This document shows positions 19,096 through 27,746 of a stretch of DNA of 64,000 nt, in pieces. The stretch spans positions 2,294,001 to 2,358,000 of the forward strand of contig JADJWK010000001.1 in the NCBI GenBank assembly GCA_016716405.1, written 5' to 3'. The notes under the pieces are model-generated. The model saw only the letters and a program-made list of their open reading frames with translations, made no database searches and was not told where the DNA came from. A program made the translations under genes and the position numbers. The stretch comes from Candidatus Melainabacteria bacterium (GTDB taxonomy: Bacteria; Cyanobacteriota; Vampirovibrionia; Obscuribacterales; Obscuribacteraceae). Position 1 is the stretch's first letter; each line of letters starts with the position of its first letter.

Positions 19096-19434
19096 ATGGA
19101 CTTTTCAGAGCAGAAAGAAAGAATCAGGGCTCTGCCCGCCAGAGTGAAAGAGATACTCATGGGGCTCCTTGGCAGGCAGGAAGAAAATGATGAGTTTCCG
19201 GTGGAGCGTCTCAAGCAGATTGCCGATCGTCTCGAGACCAGGTTAGACTGCGATGCGTCTGAGACCGGCGAGCTCAGGCTCGAGGCAGCTTCGCAGCAAT
19301 CGGCTCAGCTTGGGGTGGTGCGCTGGTGCGGAAATTCGGATCGCTATCTCACCCAGGAAGTCAGAGGGCCTGCCGGTCTGGAAGGGGCTTACAAACTTTT
19401 CGAGATTGATCCGATGAGCAAAATGCCCGACTGA
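19096..19434 (+). CDS. Small unrecognised protein
   Basis: A 112-residue acidic/helical protein with no signal peptide, membrane segment or known motif. The N-terminal half is helical (ALPARVKEILMGLLGRQEEN) and the C-terminal half looks mixed. The ribosome site is weak. It is followed by a terminator-like hairpin shared with the convergent gene at 19532. Plausible gene because of composition and the terminator; otherwise uncertain. Confidence 0.5.
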   Translation: MDFSEQKERIRALPARVKEILMGLLGRQEENDEFPVERLKQIADRLETRLDCDASETGELRLEAASQQSAQLGVVRWCGNSDRYLTQEVRGPAGLEGAYKLFEIDPMSKMPD

Positions 19435-19474
19435 AGGCTTTCTTACGAGCAAAATGCCTGGTTGAATTCTTTCA

Positions 19475-19511
19475 TACGAAAAGAAGCTCTTGCGAGCTTC
19501 TGGCTTTCGTA
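19475..19511. terminator. Bidirectional terminator-like hairpin
   Basis: TACGAAA and AGAAGCTC pair with GAGCTTCT and TTTCGTA across a TTGC loop, with a small internal mismatch. It sits between two convergent genes (ends 19434 and 19532). Flanking T-runs are short. Confidence 0.55.
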
Positions 19512-19531
19512 CGGAGGAGGAGATAAAGCTT

Positions 19532-19768
19532 TCAGGCTGCCACCAGATCGACATCGTATGTCAGTCTGACGAAATCGTATTCGACTCTGATCGATACTGT
19601 GTTCTGGGTGGCGAATTCGAGTCTCACCCGGCCCAGGCTATTGGTCGAATAGTTAGCCCAGTGCTCTGGGACGGAAACTATGACGTTCTCGGGACCCCAT
19701 TCTTCGACGAATGCCTTGAGTACCTGGCAGAGTTTGTCTTCATCGGAGGGGTTTCTAAACATGCTCAT
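19532..19768 (-). CDS. Small unrecognised soluble protein
   Basis: A 78-residue protein with GAGG eight bases before its ATG. It is predicted to be alpha/beta: a helix (EDKLCQVLKAFVEEWG) followed by beta strands (ENVIVSVPEHW, RVRLEFA, VSIRVEYDFV). No family recognised. Conserved-looking hydrophobic pattern and good ribosome site support it as real. Confidence 0.7.
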   Translation of the reverse strand: MSMFRNPSDEDKLCQVLKAFVEEWGPENVIVSVPEHWANYSTNSLGRVRLEFATQNTVSIRVEYDFVRLTYDVDLVAA

Positions 19769-19901
19769 TTTGGTTGCCTCGCCGTTGGTGTCACAGCTTT
19801 CGGAGGTGCTTCGTGACTATCAGTCTAGGTCCGGCGGAGACAATCGTAAATTGGGGATATTCCCCCGCCCTACGTAGAACTCCCATATTCTCGAAACTGT
19901 C

Positions 19902-21341
19902 TCAGAGCACCGTCAGAGCGGCTGCATCGGCAAGGCTCCGGGAATCAGGCACATCAACGAAAGCGCTCCGGGCGTCTTTCTCGTACCAGCGGCTGATGCC
20001 GCCCCGGTCGGGCAGGACCAGGACGACGTCACTGCCGGCGGTAGCACCATATTTGACTACTACCGGCCAGTCCTTGATCAGAGGCAGGTCCTCTTCCAGG
20101 CTGGCGAGCATCGGCCTGGTTATCCTGGTGGTGTTGAGATTGAGCTGGGCGTGCTGGCAGTCTTCGTGACCGGCTTTGATCAGATAGCGAACACGCCAGC
20201 CCTTTTCCCGGAGGCTGGCGGTGAGGTCCTCGGCATAGTCGTGCATGGACTCCGAGCACTTAATGGCGATACGCATGCGGCGCTTGATAGCTTCCGGATC
20301 TTGCAAGAGTCCCTGCGCGAGGTCCTGCGAAAATCTGCGGTGGCGTCTAGTCTGGAGCGAATCCTGATGGGTGATATAGCGCGAGATGATCGCCCGGGTG
20401 CCGGCATCGTCCAGGACCAGGTAGTTGACCCCATCCACAGTCTCGCCCTGACCGGGCAGCGTGGCGGTGAGGACATCCTTGCTGTCGAGCTGTCGGGCGA
20501 AAGAGAGAAGGGAGGCGACTTCCTCGGCGGAAAGATCGGTGTCCACACAGTCAAAGGCTGCCTGGATGATCTGAGGCGCCCTGACCAGAACCCTCGGATC
20601 CCGGGCCTTTTCCAGGGCCTGCCGCAAGAACCATTGCTGGCGCTCCATCCTTCCGATATCGGCGGTGGCGTCATGACGGAAGCGCAGATAGCCTATGGTC
20701 TGGGCCGGATCGAGGAGTTGCTTGCCCGGCTTGAGATCGATATCGAGATTCGCGGTGGCGTCTTTGTAGCGCATCTCTTTCTCCACCACTACCTCGAAAG
20801 GACCGAGGAGCTCGAAGATCCTCGTGAGACCGCGAGTGTCCACCACCAGATAATGATCGATGTCGACACCGAAATTGCGCGCCACTGTCTGGCAGGCCAG
20901 CTGGGGACCGCCCATGGCGTGCGCGCTGTTGATCTTGTTGGTGCCGTGACCCCGGGCGATCTCCACCCGGCTGTCCCGGGGGATCGAGACCACGGCCACT
21001 TTGTGCCGCTCGGGGTCGACGTTGACCAGCATGATGGTATCGGATCTGGTGCCGGTAAAACCTTCCAGGTCGTCTCCGTTCCAGTCCACTCCGAGCACCA
21101 GGATGTTCATCGGCTCTTTCAAATCGGGCAAAACCGGTATGGCGCCCAGGGCATTCTTGATCGCTTCGCCGGCGCCCCGGCTGAGCCCGTCTCCGTTCGA
21201 CCCGCTGCCCGGCGCCCAGCTGGGAGCGGAGACCAGCAAAAAGACCAGGGCGAAGATGCCCGCCACCGACGCGGCCGTGAAAATTACGAGCTTTCTGGTC
21301 TCGATGGCATAGCTTTTCTGCGAGCTCTTAAAAATGCTCAA
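19902..21341 (-). CDS. LytR-CpsA-Psr (LCP) family protein
   Basis: LCP proteins attach glycopolymers to cell-wall peptidoglycan or a similar acceptor. A transmembrane anchor lies near residues 20-40. The LCP catalytic domain (about 78-225) has NILVLGVDWNGDD, TRSDTIMLV, SIPRDSRVEI and KINSAHAMGG, with the Arg and Asp residues expected to bind the polyprenyl pyrophosphate head group. A LytR_C-like domain follows at about 350-430. I set the start at the TTG at 21341 because a promoter-like sequence overlaps a more upstream TTG at 21422. The start is uncertain by up to 27 codons. Confidence 0.88.
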   Translation of the reverse strand: MSIFKSSQKSYAIETRKLVIFTAASVAGIFALVFLLVSAPSWAPGSGSNGDGLSRGAGEAIKNALGAIPVLPDLKEPMNILVLGVDWNGDDLEGFTGTRSDTIMLVNVDPERHKVAVVSIPRDSRVEIARGHGTNKINSAHAMGGPQLACQTVARNFGVDIDHYLVVDTRGLTRIFELLGPFEVVVEKEMRYKDATANLDIDLKPGKQLLDPAQTIGYLRFRHDATADIGRMERQQWFLRQALEKARDPRVLVRAPQIIQAAFDCVDTDLSAEEVASLLSFARQLDSKDVLTATLPGQGETVDGVNYLVLDDAGTRAIISRYITHQDSLQTRRHRRFSQDLAQGLLQDPEAIKRRMRIAIKCSESMHDYAEDLTASLREKGWRVRYLIKAGHEDCQHAQLNLNTTRITRPMLASLEEDLPLIKDWPVVVKYGATAGSDVVLVLPDRGGISRWYEKDARSAFVDVPDSRSLADAAALTVL

Positions 21342-21393
21342 AAGTGCTCTCTTTACTATAATTACGATTGACGCTGCCTGGTAACACCGCCTG

Positions 21394-21422
21394 AATTTAA
21401 CCAGAACCCGCTTGTTTGACAA
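21394..21422 (-). promoter_or_regulatory. Sigma-70-like promoter of the LCP gene
   Basis: On the minus strand TTGTCA (21417-21422) and TAAATT (21394-21399) are separated by exactly 17 bases. Transcription from here would start about 40 bases before the proposed TTG start of the LCP gene, giving it a promoter separate from the CDF gene upstream. Confidence 0.5.
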
Positions 21423-21447
21423 GTGGTTGGTGAAATATTTGAAACAT

Positions 21448-22359
21448 CTAAGCCTTGCCGCCGCATGAGCCTTTGCCGTTCTTGTGGTGGTCGGTGGTCT
21501 CCACCTGTATCGTCGTATGGCTCAGGCCGAAGCTTTCCTCCACCATCTGGCTCACCCGGCTGAGCACTTCGGCGGCGTCGGCCTTGTTGCTGATAGTTAC
21601 GTGGGCGGACATAGCGTGGTGGTCGGAGGTGAGAGTCCAGACATGCAGATCGTGTATATCCTCGACTCCCTCTATGGTACTGATGGCGGTGTCGAGCTCG
21701 GTTAGATTGATATGTCCGGGGCTTCCTTCCATCAATATATGAGTGCATTCGCTGAGGAGTTTCCATGTCCTCGGCAGGATCATCAGGGCGATGAGAGCCG
21801 AGAGAATCGGATCGGCGAGATACCAGCCGGTGGTCAGGATGATTATGCTGGAGATGACTACCGCCACCAGCCCGAGCATGTCCGAGAATATCTCGAGATA
21901 GGCGGCTCGCATATTGATTGATTTCTCCGAGCCTTTCGAGATGATCGACAGAGAAAGGAAATTGAGACCCAGACCGAGGACCGCCACCACCAGCACCGGC
22001 ACCGAATTGACCTCGGGCGGGCTCTGGAAGCGCTGCCAGGCCTCCACCAGGATGAAAACGGCGATGCCCAGGAGTGCCACGCTGTTGATCAGACCGGCAA
22101 GGATCTCGCTCCGGTAATAGCCGTACGTCTTGTCCTTGGTGGCAGGTTTCTGGGCGAACCAGATGGCGATAAGGGCCAGGATTATTCCCCCCACGTCGCT
22201 TGCCATATGCCCGGCGTCGGCTACCAGGGCGAGACTGCCGCAGGAGAGCCCGACCACGATCTCAGCCACCATGAGGGTGACGGTTATGGCGAGCACAGTG
22301 AGCAGTCTGGACTTGTTTTGCTGGCGAATCAGCTTGTGATCATGATCGTCGCCGGACAT
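21448..22359 (-). CDS. Cation diffusion facilitator (CzcD/ZitB-like)
   Basis: A 303-residue metal-proton antiporter that exports Zn2+ or related divalent cations across the inner membrane. Six hydrophobic helices occupy about 17-195. The membrane metal site is visible as HMASD in TM2, the HxxxD form found in zinc transporters, and LADPILSALIAL in TM5. The cytoplasmic C-terminal domain (about 200-290) has DIHDLHVWTLTSDHHAMSAH. The N-terminus (GDDHDH) and C-terminus (DHHKNGKGSCGG) are His-rich and probably metal-binding. The start overlaps the stop of the upstream protease gene (TAATG), so translation is coupled. Confidence 0.95.
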   Translation of the reverse strand: MSGDDHDHKLIRQQNKSRLLTVLAITVTLMVAEIVVGLSCGSLALVADAGHMASDVGGIILALIAIWFAQKPATKDKTYGYYRSEILAGLINSVALLGIAVFILVEAWQRFQSPPEVNSVPVLVVAVLGLGLNFLSLSIISKGSEKSINMRAAYLEIFSDMLGLVAVVISSIIILTTGWYLADPILSALIALMILPRTWKLLSECTHILMEGSPGHINLTELDTAISTIEGVEDIHDLHVWTLTSDHHAMSAHVTISNKADAAEVLSRVSQMVEESFGLSHTTIQVETTDHHKNGKGSCGGKA

Positions 22360-23435
22360 TATTCACCCTGGGCATAGCTGATCGGGGCATCCGGTCTCTG
22401 GTAGAGCTTGACTATCGTATTCGAGTCTCTCTGTGTGAGGTTTTTCCAGACATCGCCCACTCCGATCGAATAGAACATGGCGTCATCAGGATTGGTCGTG
22501 TGACCGGCCATGCCCAGGACATGACCGATCTCGTGCAGGCAGATGTTGCGCATGCGATTGTCGGTAAGGGGCAGGCTTTCCATTAGGGGAACGGTGAGCA
22601 GGGCTATAGTGCCGCGCACGATTCCTTTTTTGGTGGTGAACAGCTCGGCTTCGCCGGCTTCGGCGATACTCTTGAGAGTCTTCGGATCACCGGTCCAGGT
22701 CACCTCGATATCGCTGTCTGACTTGCTATCCACGAAAGCGAAACGGACCACGCCTCGGGATGCCTCCTGCCAGTCGGTGAAGGACTTTTTGAGGATCTCG
22801 GCGAATTCCGGTCTGTAGCCCGGAGCCGATCGGCCGTCTTTTATATAAACTCGCAGGGGCATCTTGGCGACGTCCCACCGGAAAGTGCCCTTTCGGGTCA
22901 CCTCCTTGACATAGTCCGGGGCTTCGGGATTATTACCACCCGGTCCGGCGCTGGCCATCTCTTTCTCCAGACCTTTGACTATGCTCTGGATCTTGCCGGC
23001 GTTCGGGTCTTTGGGGAAGCGTTTGAGAAACTCGTTGTAGGCGTTGACGGCGTCCTGCAACCGGCCCTCGGTCTGATAGAGACCACCCAGGCTCATCCAG
23101 GTGGAATCGATATTGGGATTGATGGCCCTGGCTTTCTCCAGGGCCTGGATAGCTTCTTCCGTCCGTCCCGATTTACCCAGGGCGATTCCGAGATTGTGCT
23201 GGATCTCGGCCATCTCGGGAGCGAGCTCCGCAGCATGGCTCAGGCTCGCCACCGCCCCCCGGTTGTTGTTGTCGTGGAGTTGATTGACTCCCTGCTTGAG
23301 CAGCAGGACCGCCTCATAGGTTGCTTTGGGGACCGGCTTGCCGTCCATGAAAATCTGCTCGGCAGCCCGGCCGGGTCGGCCGGCAGCCAGTAGAAGCGCG
23401 ATTGACATGAGGGACGGCAGAAAGATCTTCGACAT
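22359..23435 (-). CDS. Secreted TPR plus matrixin-like zinc protease
   Basis: A 358-residue exported protein. The signal peptide is at residues 1-24 and three TPR units at about 45-150. A metzincin-type protease domain follows (about 190-345), with the zinc motif HEIGHVLGMAGH near residue 302 and a following Met-turn-like DAMFYS. The domain order, TPR before matrixin, suggests a substrate-binding front and a catalytic back acting outside the cytoplasm. It begins 15 bp after pgk and overlaps the CDF gene by one base, so it probably belongs to a gap-pgk-protease-CDF transcription unit. Substrate unknown. Confidence 0.88.
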   Translation of the reverse strand: MSKIFLPSLMSIALLLAAGRPGRAAEQIFMDGKPVPKATYEAVLLLKQGVNQLHDNNNRGAVASLSHAAELAPEMAEIQHNLGIALGKSGRTEEAIQALEKARAINPNIDSTWMSLGGLYQTEGRLQDAVNAYNEFLKRFPKDPNAGKIQSIVKGLEKEMASAGPGGNNPEAPDYVKEVTRKGTFRWDVAKMPLRVYIKDGRSAPGYRPEFAEILKKSFTDWQEASRGVVRFAFVDSKSDSDIEVTWTGDPKTLKSIAEAGEAELFTTKKGIVRGTIALLTVPLMESLPLTDNRMRNICLHEIGHVLGMAGHTTNPDDAMFYSIGVGDVWKNLTQRDSNTIVKLYQRPDAPISYAQGE

Positions 23436-23450
23436 AACTGAGATCTTAAG

Positions 23451-24701
23451 CTAGTTCGCCTGAACTTGCACCTGCGCAGTTTCCAGGCAGGCGATGCCCG
23501 GCAGCTCAATGCCCTCCAGGAATTCCAGGGAGGCGCCGCCGCCCGTGGAGACATGGGTGAGAGCGCTGTTATCTACTTTTTTCTCTTTCAGGGCAGCCAC
23601 AGAGTCGCCGCCGCCGACGATGGTCTTGACGCCTTTCTCGCCGGTGAGGCGGACGAGAGTGTCGATAATCTCGAAAGTGCCGTTCTGGAACTCCTCGATC
23701 TCGAACACTCCCATGGGACCGTTCCAGAGGATTGTTCTGGCGCCCTCGAGAGCTTCTTTCACTTCGGCCACGGTCTCGGGCCCGACATCGAGACCCATGA
23801 GATCGGCGGGAATCGAGTCCACCCCGACGGTGACGGTCTCCTGACCGGCCTTGAGCTCGGGAGCGCAGACAACATCGCGGGGCAGGATCAGCCTCACTCC
23901 GAGCTCTTTCGCCTTTTTCTCGAGCTTCAGGCAGTAATCCAGGCGGTCTTCCTCAACCAGGGATTTGCCGGTCTCGAGACCCCGGGCTTTGAGGAAGGTG
24001 AAAGCCATGGCGCCGCCGATGACGATCACGTCAACTTTGTCGAGTAGATTGTCGAGAACGCCTATTTTAGAGGAGACTTTGGCGCCACCGATAATGGTGG
24101 CAACCGGTCTTTGCGGATTGTCCAGAGCGCTCGCCAGCATGCTTATCTCTCTGTCCATCAGGACGCCCGCCAGGCTGGGCGACAGGTAGCGGCTCACTCC
24201 TTCGGTGCTGGCATGGGCGCGGTGGGCGGCGCCGAAAGCATCGTTGACATAGAGATCGGCGAGATCGGCAAGTTGCCTGGCGAAATCAGGGTCGTTCTTC
24301 TCCTCGCCCTCATAGAATCGGACATTCTCCAGCAGGCAGATTCGCCCGTCCGGAAGGGAGTCCACCATCGCTTTCGCTTTCGGTCCGACACAGTCGTCGC
24401 AGAAGAGCACCGGCGCATACTTCTCGCCCAGCTCTTTGCGGACCAGACCGTCCAGGTAGCGGGCCACCGGCTCGAGGCTGAATTCTTCTTTGCGTTTGCC
24501 TTTGGGACGGCCGAGATGGCTCACCAGAATCACCCGGGCGCCGTTTTCCACCAGATGCTTGATGGTGGGAAGAGCCGCCCTGATTCGCAGGTCTTCGGCC
24601 ACGGTGCCGTCCTCGTTCTGGGGAACATTGAAGTCTACGCGAACAAGCGCTTTCTTTGATTGCAATTCGCTTTTGCCGAGAGCGAGGATGTTTTTTTTCA
24701 T
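23451..24701 (-). CDS. pgk: Phosphoglycerate kinase
   Basis: A 416-residue glycolytic enzyme that transfers phosphate between 1,3-bisphosphoglycerate and ADP. Conserved segments are VRVDFNVP near residue 21, SHLGRPKG near 62, LLENVRFY, the IGGAKVSSKI segment and the C-terminal GGGDSVAAL and STGGGASLEFL. I chose the ATG at 24701; the frame is open upstream into the hairpin region but that part is not coding. It follows gap on the same strand, separated by a strong hairpin at 24735-24766. Confidence 0.97.
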   Translation of the reverse strand: MKKNILALGKSELQSKKALVRVDFNVPQNEDGTVAEDLRIRAALPTIKHLVENGARVILVSHLGRPKGKRKEEFSLEPVARYLDGLVRKELGEKYAPVLFCDDCVGPKAKAMVDSLPDGRICLLENVRFYEGEEKNDPDFARQLADLADLYVNDAFGAAHRAHASTEGVSRYLSPSLAGVLMDREISMLASALDNPQRPVATIIGGAKVSSKIGVLDNLLDKVDVIVIGGAMAFTFLKARGLETGKSLVEEDRLDYCLKLEKKAKELGVRLILPRDVVCAPELKAGQETVTVGVDSIPADLMGLDVGPETVAEVKEALEGARTILWNGPMGVFEIEEFQNGTFEIIDTLVRLTGEKGVKTIVGGGDSVAALKEKKVDNSALTHVSTGGGASLEFLEGIELPGIACLETAQVQVQAN

Positions 24702-24734
24702 GGCCTGAGATCCTGTATTCGGGAGTATGAAAGT

Positions 24735-24766
24735 CAAAAGGGCGGTCCCGGGGGACCGCCCTTTTG
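24735..24766 (-). terminator. Strong hairpin between gap and pgk
   Basis: CAAAAGGGCGGTCC pairs with GGACCGCCCTTTTG over about 14 bp. On the minus strand the stem is followed by CTTTTGACTTT. It lies 10 bp after the gap stop, so it could end some gap transcripts and lower pgk expression, or protect the gap mRNA end. Confidence 0.8.
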
Positions 24767-24775
24767 GTCTATCTT

Positions 24776-25798
24776 CTAGACTTTGACGGTGAGCTTGCTG
24801 GCTACCAGGCTGGTCAGCTCGACCAGACGGTTGCTGTAGCCCCACTCGTTGTCGTACCAGGAGATCACTTTCACCATGTTGTCGCCGACGATCATGGTGA
24901 GATCGGCGTCTACCAGGGAAGAGTGCTTGTTGCCGCAGAAGTCGGCGGAGACCAGGGGCTCCTCCACGAAAGCGAGGATGTTCTTGAGATTGCCGTTAGC
25001 GGCCTTTTTCAGCGCTTCGTTCACTTTCTCGACGGTGACGGGCTTCTTGGTGTTGGCCACGAAGTCGACGACACTGACGTTGGGGGTGGGGACGCGGACG
25101 GCGAAGCCGTTCAGTTTGCCCTTCAGGTGCGGGAGCACCAGACCGATGGCCTTGGCGGCGCCGGTGGAGGAAGGGATCATGGACTGGGCGGCGGCCCGGG
25201 CTCTTCTCAGATCAGAGTGAGGAGCGTCCAGGAGCTTCTGATCGAGGGTGTAGCTGTGGATGGTGGTCATGAGACCCTGCTCGATGCCGAACTCGTCATC
25301 GATGACCTTGGCTACAGGGGCCAGGCAGTTGGTGGTGCAGCTGGCGTTGGAGATGATGTGGTGCTTCTCGGGGTCGTACTCTTTCTCGTTGACGCCCAGG
25401 ACCACGGTGATGTCTTCATTCTTGGCGGGAGCCGAGATGAGCACTTTGGTGGCGCCGGCTTTGATGTGAGCCTTGGCTTTCTCGGCGTCGGTGAAAACAC
25501 CGGAGCACTCGAGGACGATGTCGATCTTGAGCTCTTTCCAGGGCAGCGCTTCGGGGTTGCGCTCGGCGAGGAATTTGACTTCTTTGCCTTCGGCTACCAG
25601 CAGGTTCTCTTTATGAGAGATCTTCTTGCCGAGCTGGCCGAGCACCGAATCGTATTTGAGCAGGTGGGCGGCTTGCTCGATGGTGGCGAAGGGCTCGTTG
25701 ATTGCGACGATCTCGTATTCCTTGGGAAGGTTGTTCAGATAAGCTCTGAAAACATTGCGGCCGATCCGGCCGAATCCATTGATTGCTACTCTTGCCAT
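24776..25798 (-). CDS. gap: Glyceraldehyde-3-phosphate dehydrogenase
   Basis: A 340-residue NAD(P)-dependent glycolytic enzyme, normal length. The nucleotide-binding start VAINGFGRIGRNVFRA and the catalytic motif SNASCTTNCLAPV (nucleophilic Cys about residue 154) are intact. The C-terminal WYDNEWGYSNR is present. The ATG at 25798 has AAGGAG upstream. Divergent from the Nfu gene; first gene of a probable gap-pgk transcription unit. Confidence 0.98.
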   Translation of the reverse strand: MARVAINGFGRIGRNVFRAYLNNLPKEYEIVAINEPFATIEQAAHLLKYDSVLGQLGKKISHKENLLVAEGKEVKFLAERNPEALPWKELKIDIVLECSGVFTDAEKAKAHIKAGATKVLISAPAKNEDITVVLGVNEKEYDPEKHHIISNASCTTNCLAPVAKVIDDEFGIEQGLMTTIHSYTLDQKLLDAPHSDLRRARAAAQSMIPSSTGAAKAIGLVLPHLKGKLNGFAVRVPTPNVSVVDFVANTKKPVTVEKVNEALKKAANGNLKNILAFVEEPLVSADFCGNKHSSLVDADLTMIVGDNMVKVISWYDNEWGYSNRLVELTSLVASKLTVKV

Positions 25799-25963
25799 TG
25801 TATGTATGATTTCTCCTTGCAGGCGGGCGGGTTTTATAAGGATAGGACAAGAAAGCCGTATAGCCGTTTCTCTTTATCGAGCATTAAGAGATCTTGCGGG
25901 TTTCAGGCCATATTTCGTTTCAAGGCATAATAGAATGGAAGGACTAGCGAGGATTTTGAAGAG

Positions 25964-26227
25964 ATGAGCGAGAAAGTTGAAGATGCCAAGACCCAGGCTG
26001 ATCCCGGACTGAAAGAGAAAGTCGAGCAGATCCTGGAGAAAATTCGCCCCATGCTCATGATGGATGGCGGCAATATCGAGCTGGTCGATGTCAAGGATGG
26101 CGAGGTCCTGGTCCACCTGGTCGGCGCCTGCGGCATGTGCCCCAGTTCCACGATGACACTCAAGATGGGTGTCGAGCGCGCTATCCGCGAAGAGCTCCCC
26201 GAGATCGTGCGAGTAGTGCAAGTTTAG
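25964..26227 (+). CDS. NifU-like (Nfu) Fe-S carrier protein
   Basis: An 87-residue NifU C-terminal-type domain on its own. It carries [4Fe-4S] clusters to target proteins. The key motif is GACGMCPSSTMTL with the two cluster-binding cysteines spaced CxxC. PMLMMDGGNIELVD earlier in the protein is also typical. A CATAAT -10-like element lies at 25926-25931. It is transcribed divergently from gap and stands alone, as is common in cyanobacterial relatives. Confidence 0.95.
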   Translation: MSEKVEDAKTQADPGLKEKVEQILEKIRPMLMMDGGNIELVDVKDGEVLVHLVGACGMCPSSTMTLKMGVERAIREELPEIVRVVQV

Positions 26228-26251
26228 ATTCCGTTAGAGCTTGATTCAGGC

Positions 26252-27736
26252 TCAGGTCTGAACCCCGGCGCCGGCTGCCGAGATCTTGCGCAGCACCGGC
26301 AGGAGCTGCGCCGCGGAGCGGTATCGATCATCTGGCTCCATCCTGGTGCAGCACTCCACCAGCTCGTTGATCTCTTCGCTCAGATCCTCGCGTCTGGCGC
26401 GCGGCGAGGAGGTGGAAAGGGCTTCCGGCTCTTGCCCGGTGAGAACATAGAACAGAGTGCAGCCGAAAGCATAGATGTCGGACTCGGGCTGGGCTTTGCC
26501 CCGGAACTGCTCCGGGGCGATATAGGCTTGCTTGCCCACCAGGGTGCCGGTGGCTTTGCCGATAAATTCATTGGCGGCGCCGAAATCGATGACAACAACG
26601 GAGCCGTCCTCGGTGAGGACGAGATTGTCAGGAGTCAGATCCCGGTGGATGATGGGCGGGTCCTGCTCGTGGAGATATTTCATGATCGAGGCTATTTGAA
26701 TCGCCCAGCTCAGGGCCTCGGTCTCCGATCGTGGTCCGTTCTGCCTGACGAGCTGTTTGAGATCCTGACCGTTCAGATAGTCGAGAAGCAGATAGTTGCG
26801 CTCTTGCTCGGCGAAATAATCGCGCACAGAGACTATGCCAGGATGCTTGAGCTTCATCAGCAGTGCCGCCTCCCGCTCGAAGAGCTCTTTCGCTTTTTCT
26901 TTCAGCCCTTCTCCCGTATCCTCGGGAATCACCGCTTCTTTCAGCACTGCCAGCTCTTTGCCGTCCACCTGGACCAGATAGACCGCCGAAAGCCCACCCA
27001 TGGCCAGATGCCGCTTCACTTCAAGAGTACCGTTGCGCAGGGTGCGTCCGGGCTCCAGGGGCAGGAAGGAAGTCGGGCAATAGCGCCTGGCCAGCTCGTC
27101 CTCCCACATGCTCGTATAGCTGCCGGCACTGTCTTTGCTGTCGCTGATGGCTTTCACCTGGTCTTTGACGGTGCCGAGCTCCCCTGACAATTCGCAGTCG
27201 TTGTTGAAATGCTCGAAGGCCATGATCATCTTCTCCACATCCTGTGCCGAGAAGCGGAAGAGATCGATCTTCACCGGTCCGCCTTTCTTGCGGAAGAGAA
27301 TCAGGCAACGCTCCTGCCAGTCTCCCTTGCCGCTTGCATCCACGTCTATCCGGGAGAGGGCGCTCCAGGGCAGGGTCTTTCCCGATACCCCGGGATTGTT
27401 GGGCAGCAGCGGGAGCTGAATGCCGCTCCGGTCGATGATCAGATTGGTCTTCTCGGTCATGCGGGAGAGCATCAGGCAGATGAGCGGGATCACGGTGACG
27501 GTACAGAGGGCCCAGATGGTGACGAAAAAGCTGGTGATTTCGAAGCTGCCCATGGACGGGTAGCCGGTGAGCTTGAAACTGATCAGGCTGAGGGCGGCGA
27601 AAACCACCACGCACCATCCGAATGTGGCGGAGACAGGCATGATCACGCCCCAGACAGGGAAACCCAGCTTGAGGGCCGATTTGAGAAGGGCCACTTCGCT
27701 GCTTTCGTACTTAGTCACCACCGATAGTTCTGCCAC
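26252..27736 (-). CDS. Membrane-linked Ser/Thr protein kinase (first of pair)
   Basis: A 494-residue protein starting at a GTG with GAGG eight bases upstream. Two hydrophobic segments lie near residues 25-90, followed by a PH-like beta region, then a kinase domain (about 220-485). Kinase motifs: LAVLKEAV (ATP-binding Lys), HRDLTPDNLVL (catalytic loop), IDFGAAN (metal-binding DFG) and AYIAPEQ. All catalytic residues are present, so it should be active. The domain order, membrane part first and kinase last, differs from the usual bacterial Hanks kinase. It starts 10 bp after the related kinase gene and is likely co-transcribed. Confidence 0.93.
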   Translation of the reverse strand: MAELSVVTKYESSEVALLKSALKLGFPVWGVIMPVSATFGWCVVVFAALSLISFKLTGYPSMGSFEITSFFVTIWALCTVTVIPLICLMLSRMTEKTNLIIDRSGIQLPLLPNNPGVSGKTLPWSALSRIDVDASGKGDWQERCLILFRKKGGPVKIDLFRFSAQDVEKMIMAFEHFNNDCELSGELGTVKDQVKAISDSKDSAGSYTSMWEDELARRYCPTSFLPLEPGRTLRNGTLEVKRHLAMGGLSAVYLVQVDGKELAVLKEAVIPEDTGEGLKEKAKELFEREAALLMKLKHPGIVSVRDYFAEQERNYLLLDYLNGQDLKQLVRQNGPRSETEALSWAIQIASIMKYLHEQDPPIIHRDLTPDNLVLTEDGSVVVIDFGAANEFIGKATGTLVGKQAYIAPEQFRGKAQPESDIYAFGCTLFYVLTGQEPEALSTSSPRARREDLSEEINELVECCTRMEPDDRYRSAAQLLPVLRKISAAGAGVQT

Positions 27737-27746
27737 TGCAATCGCC

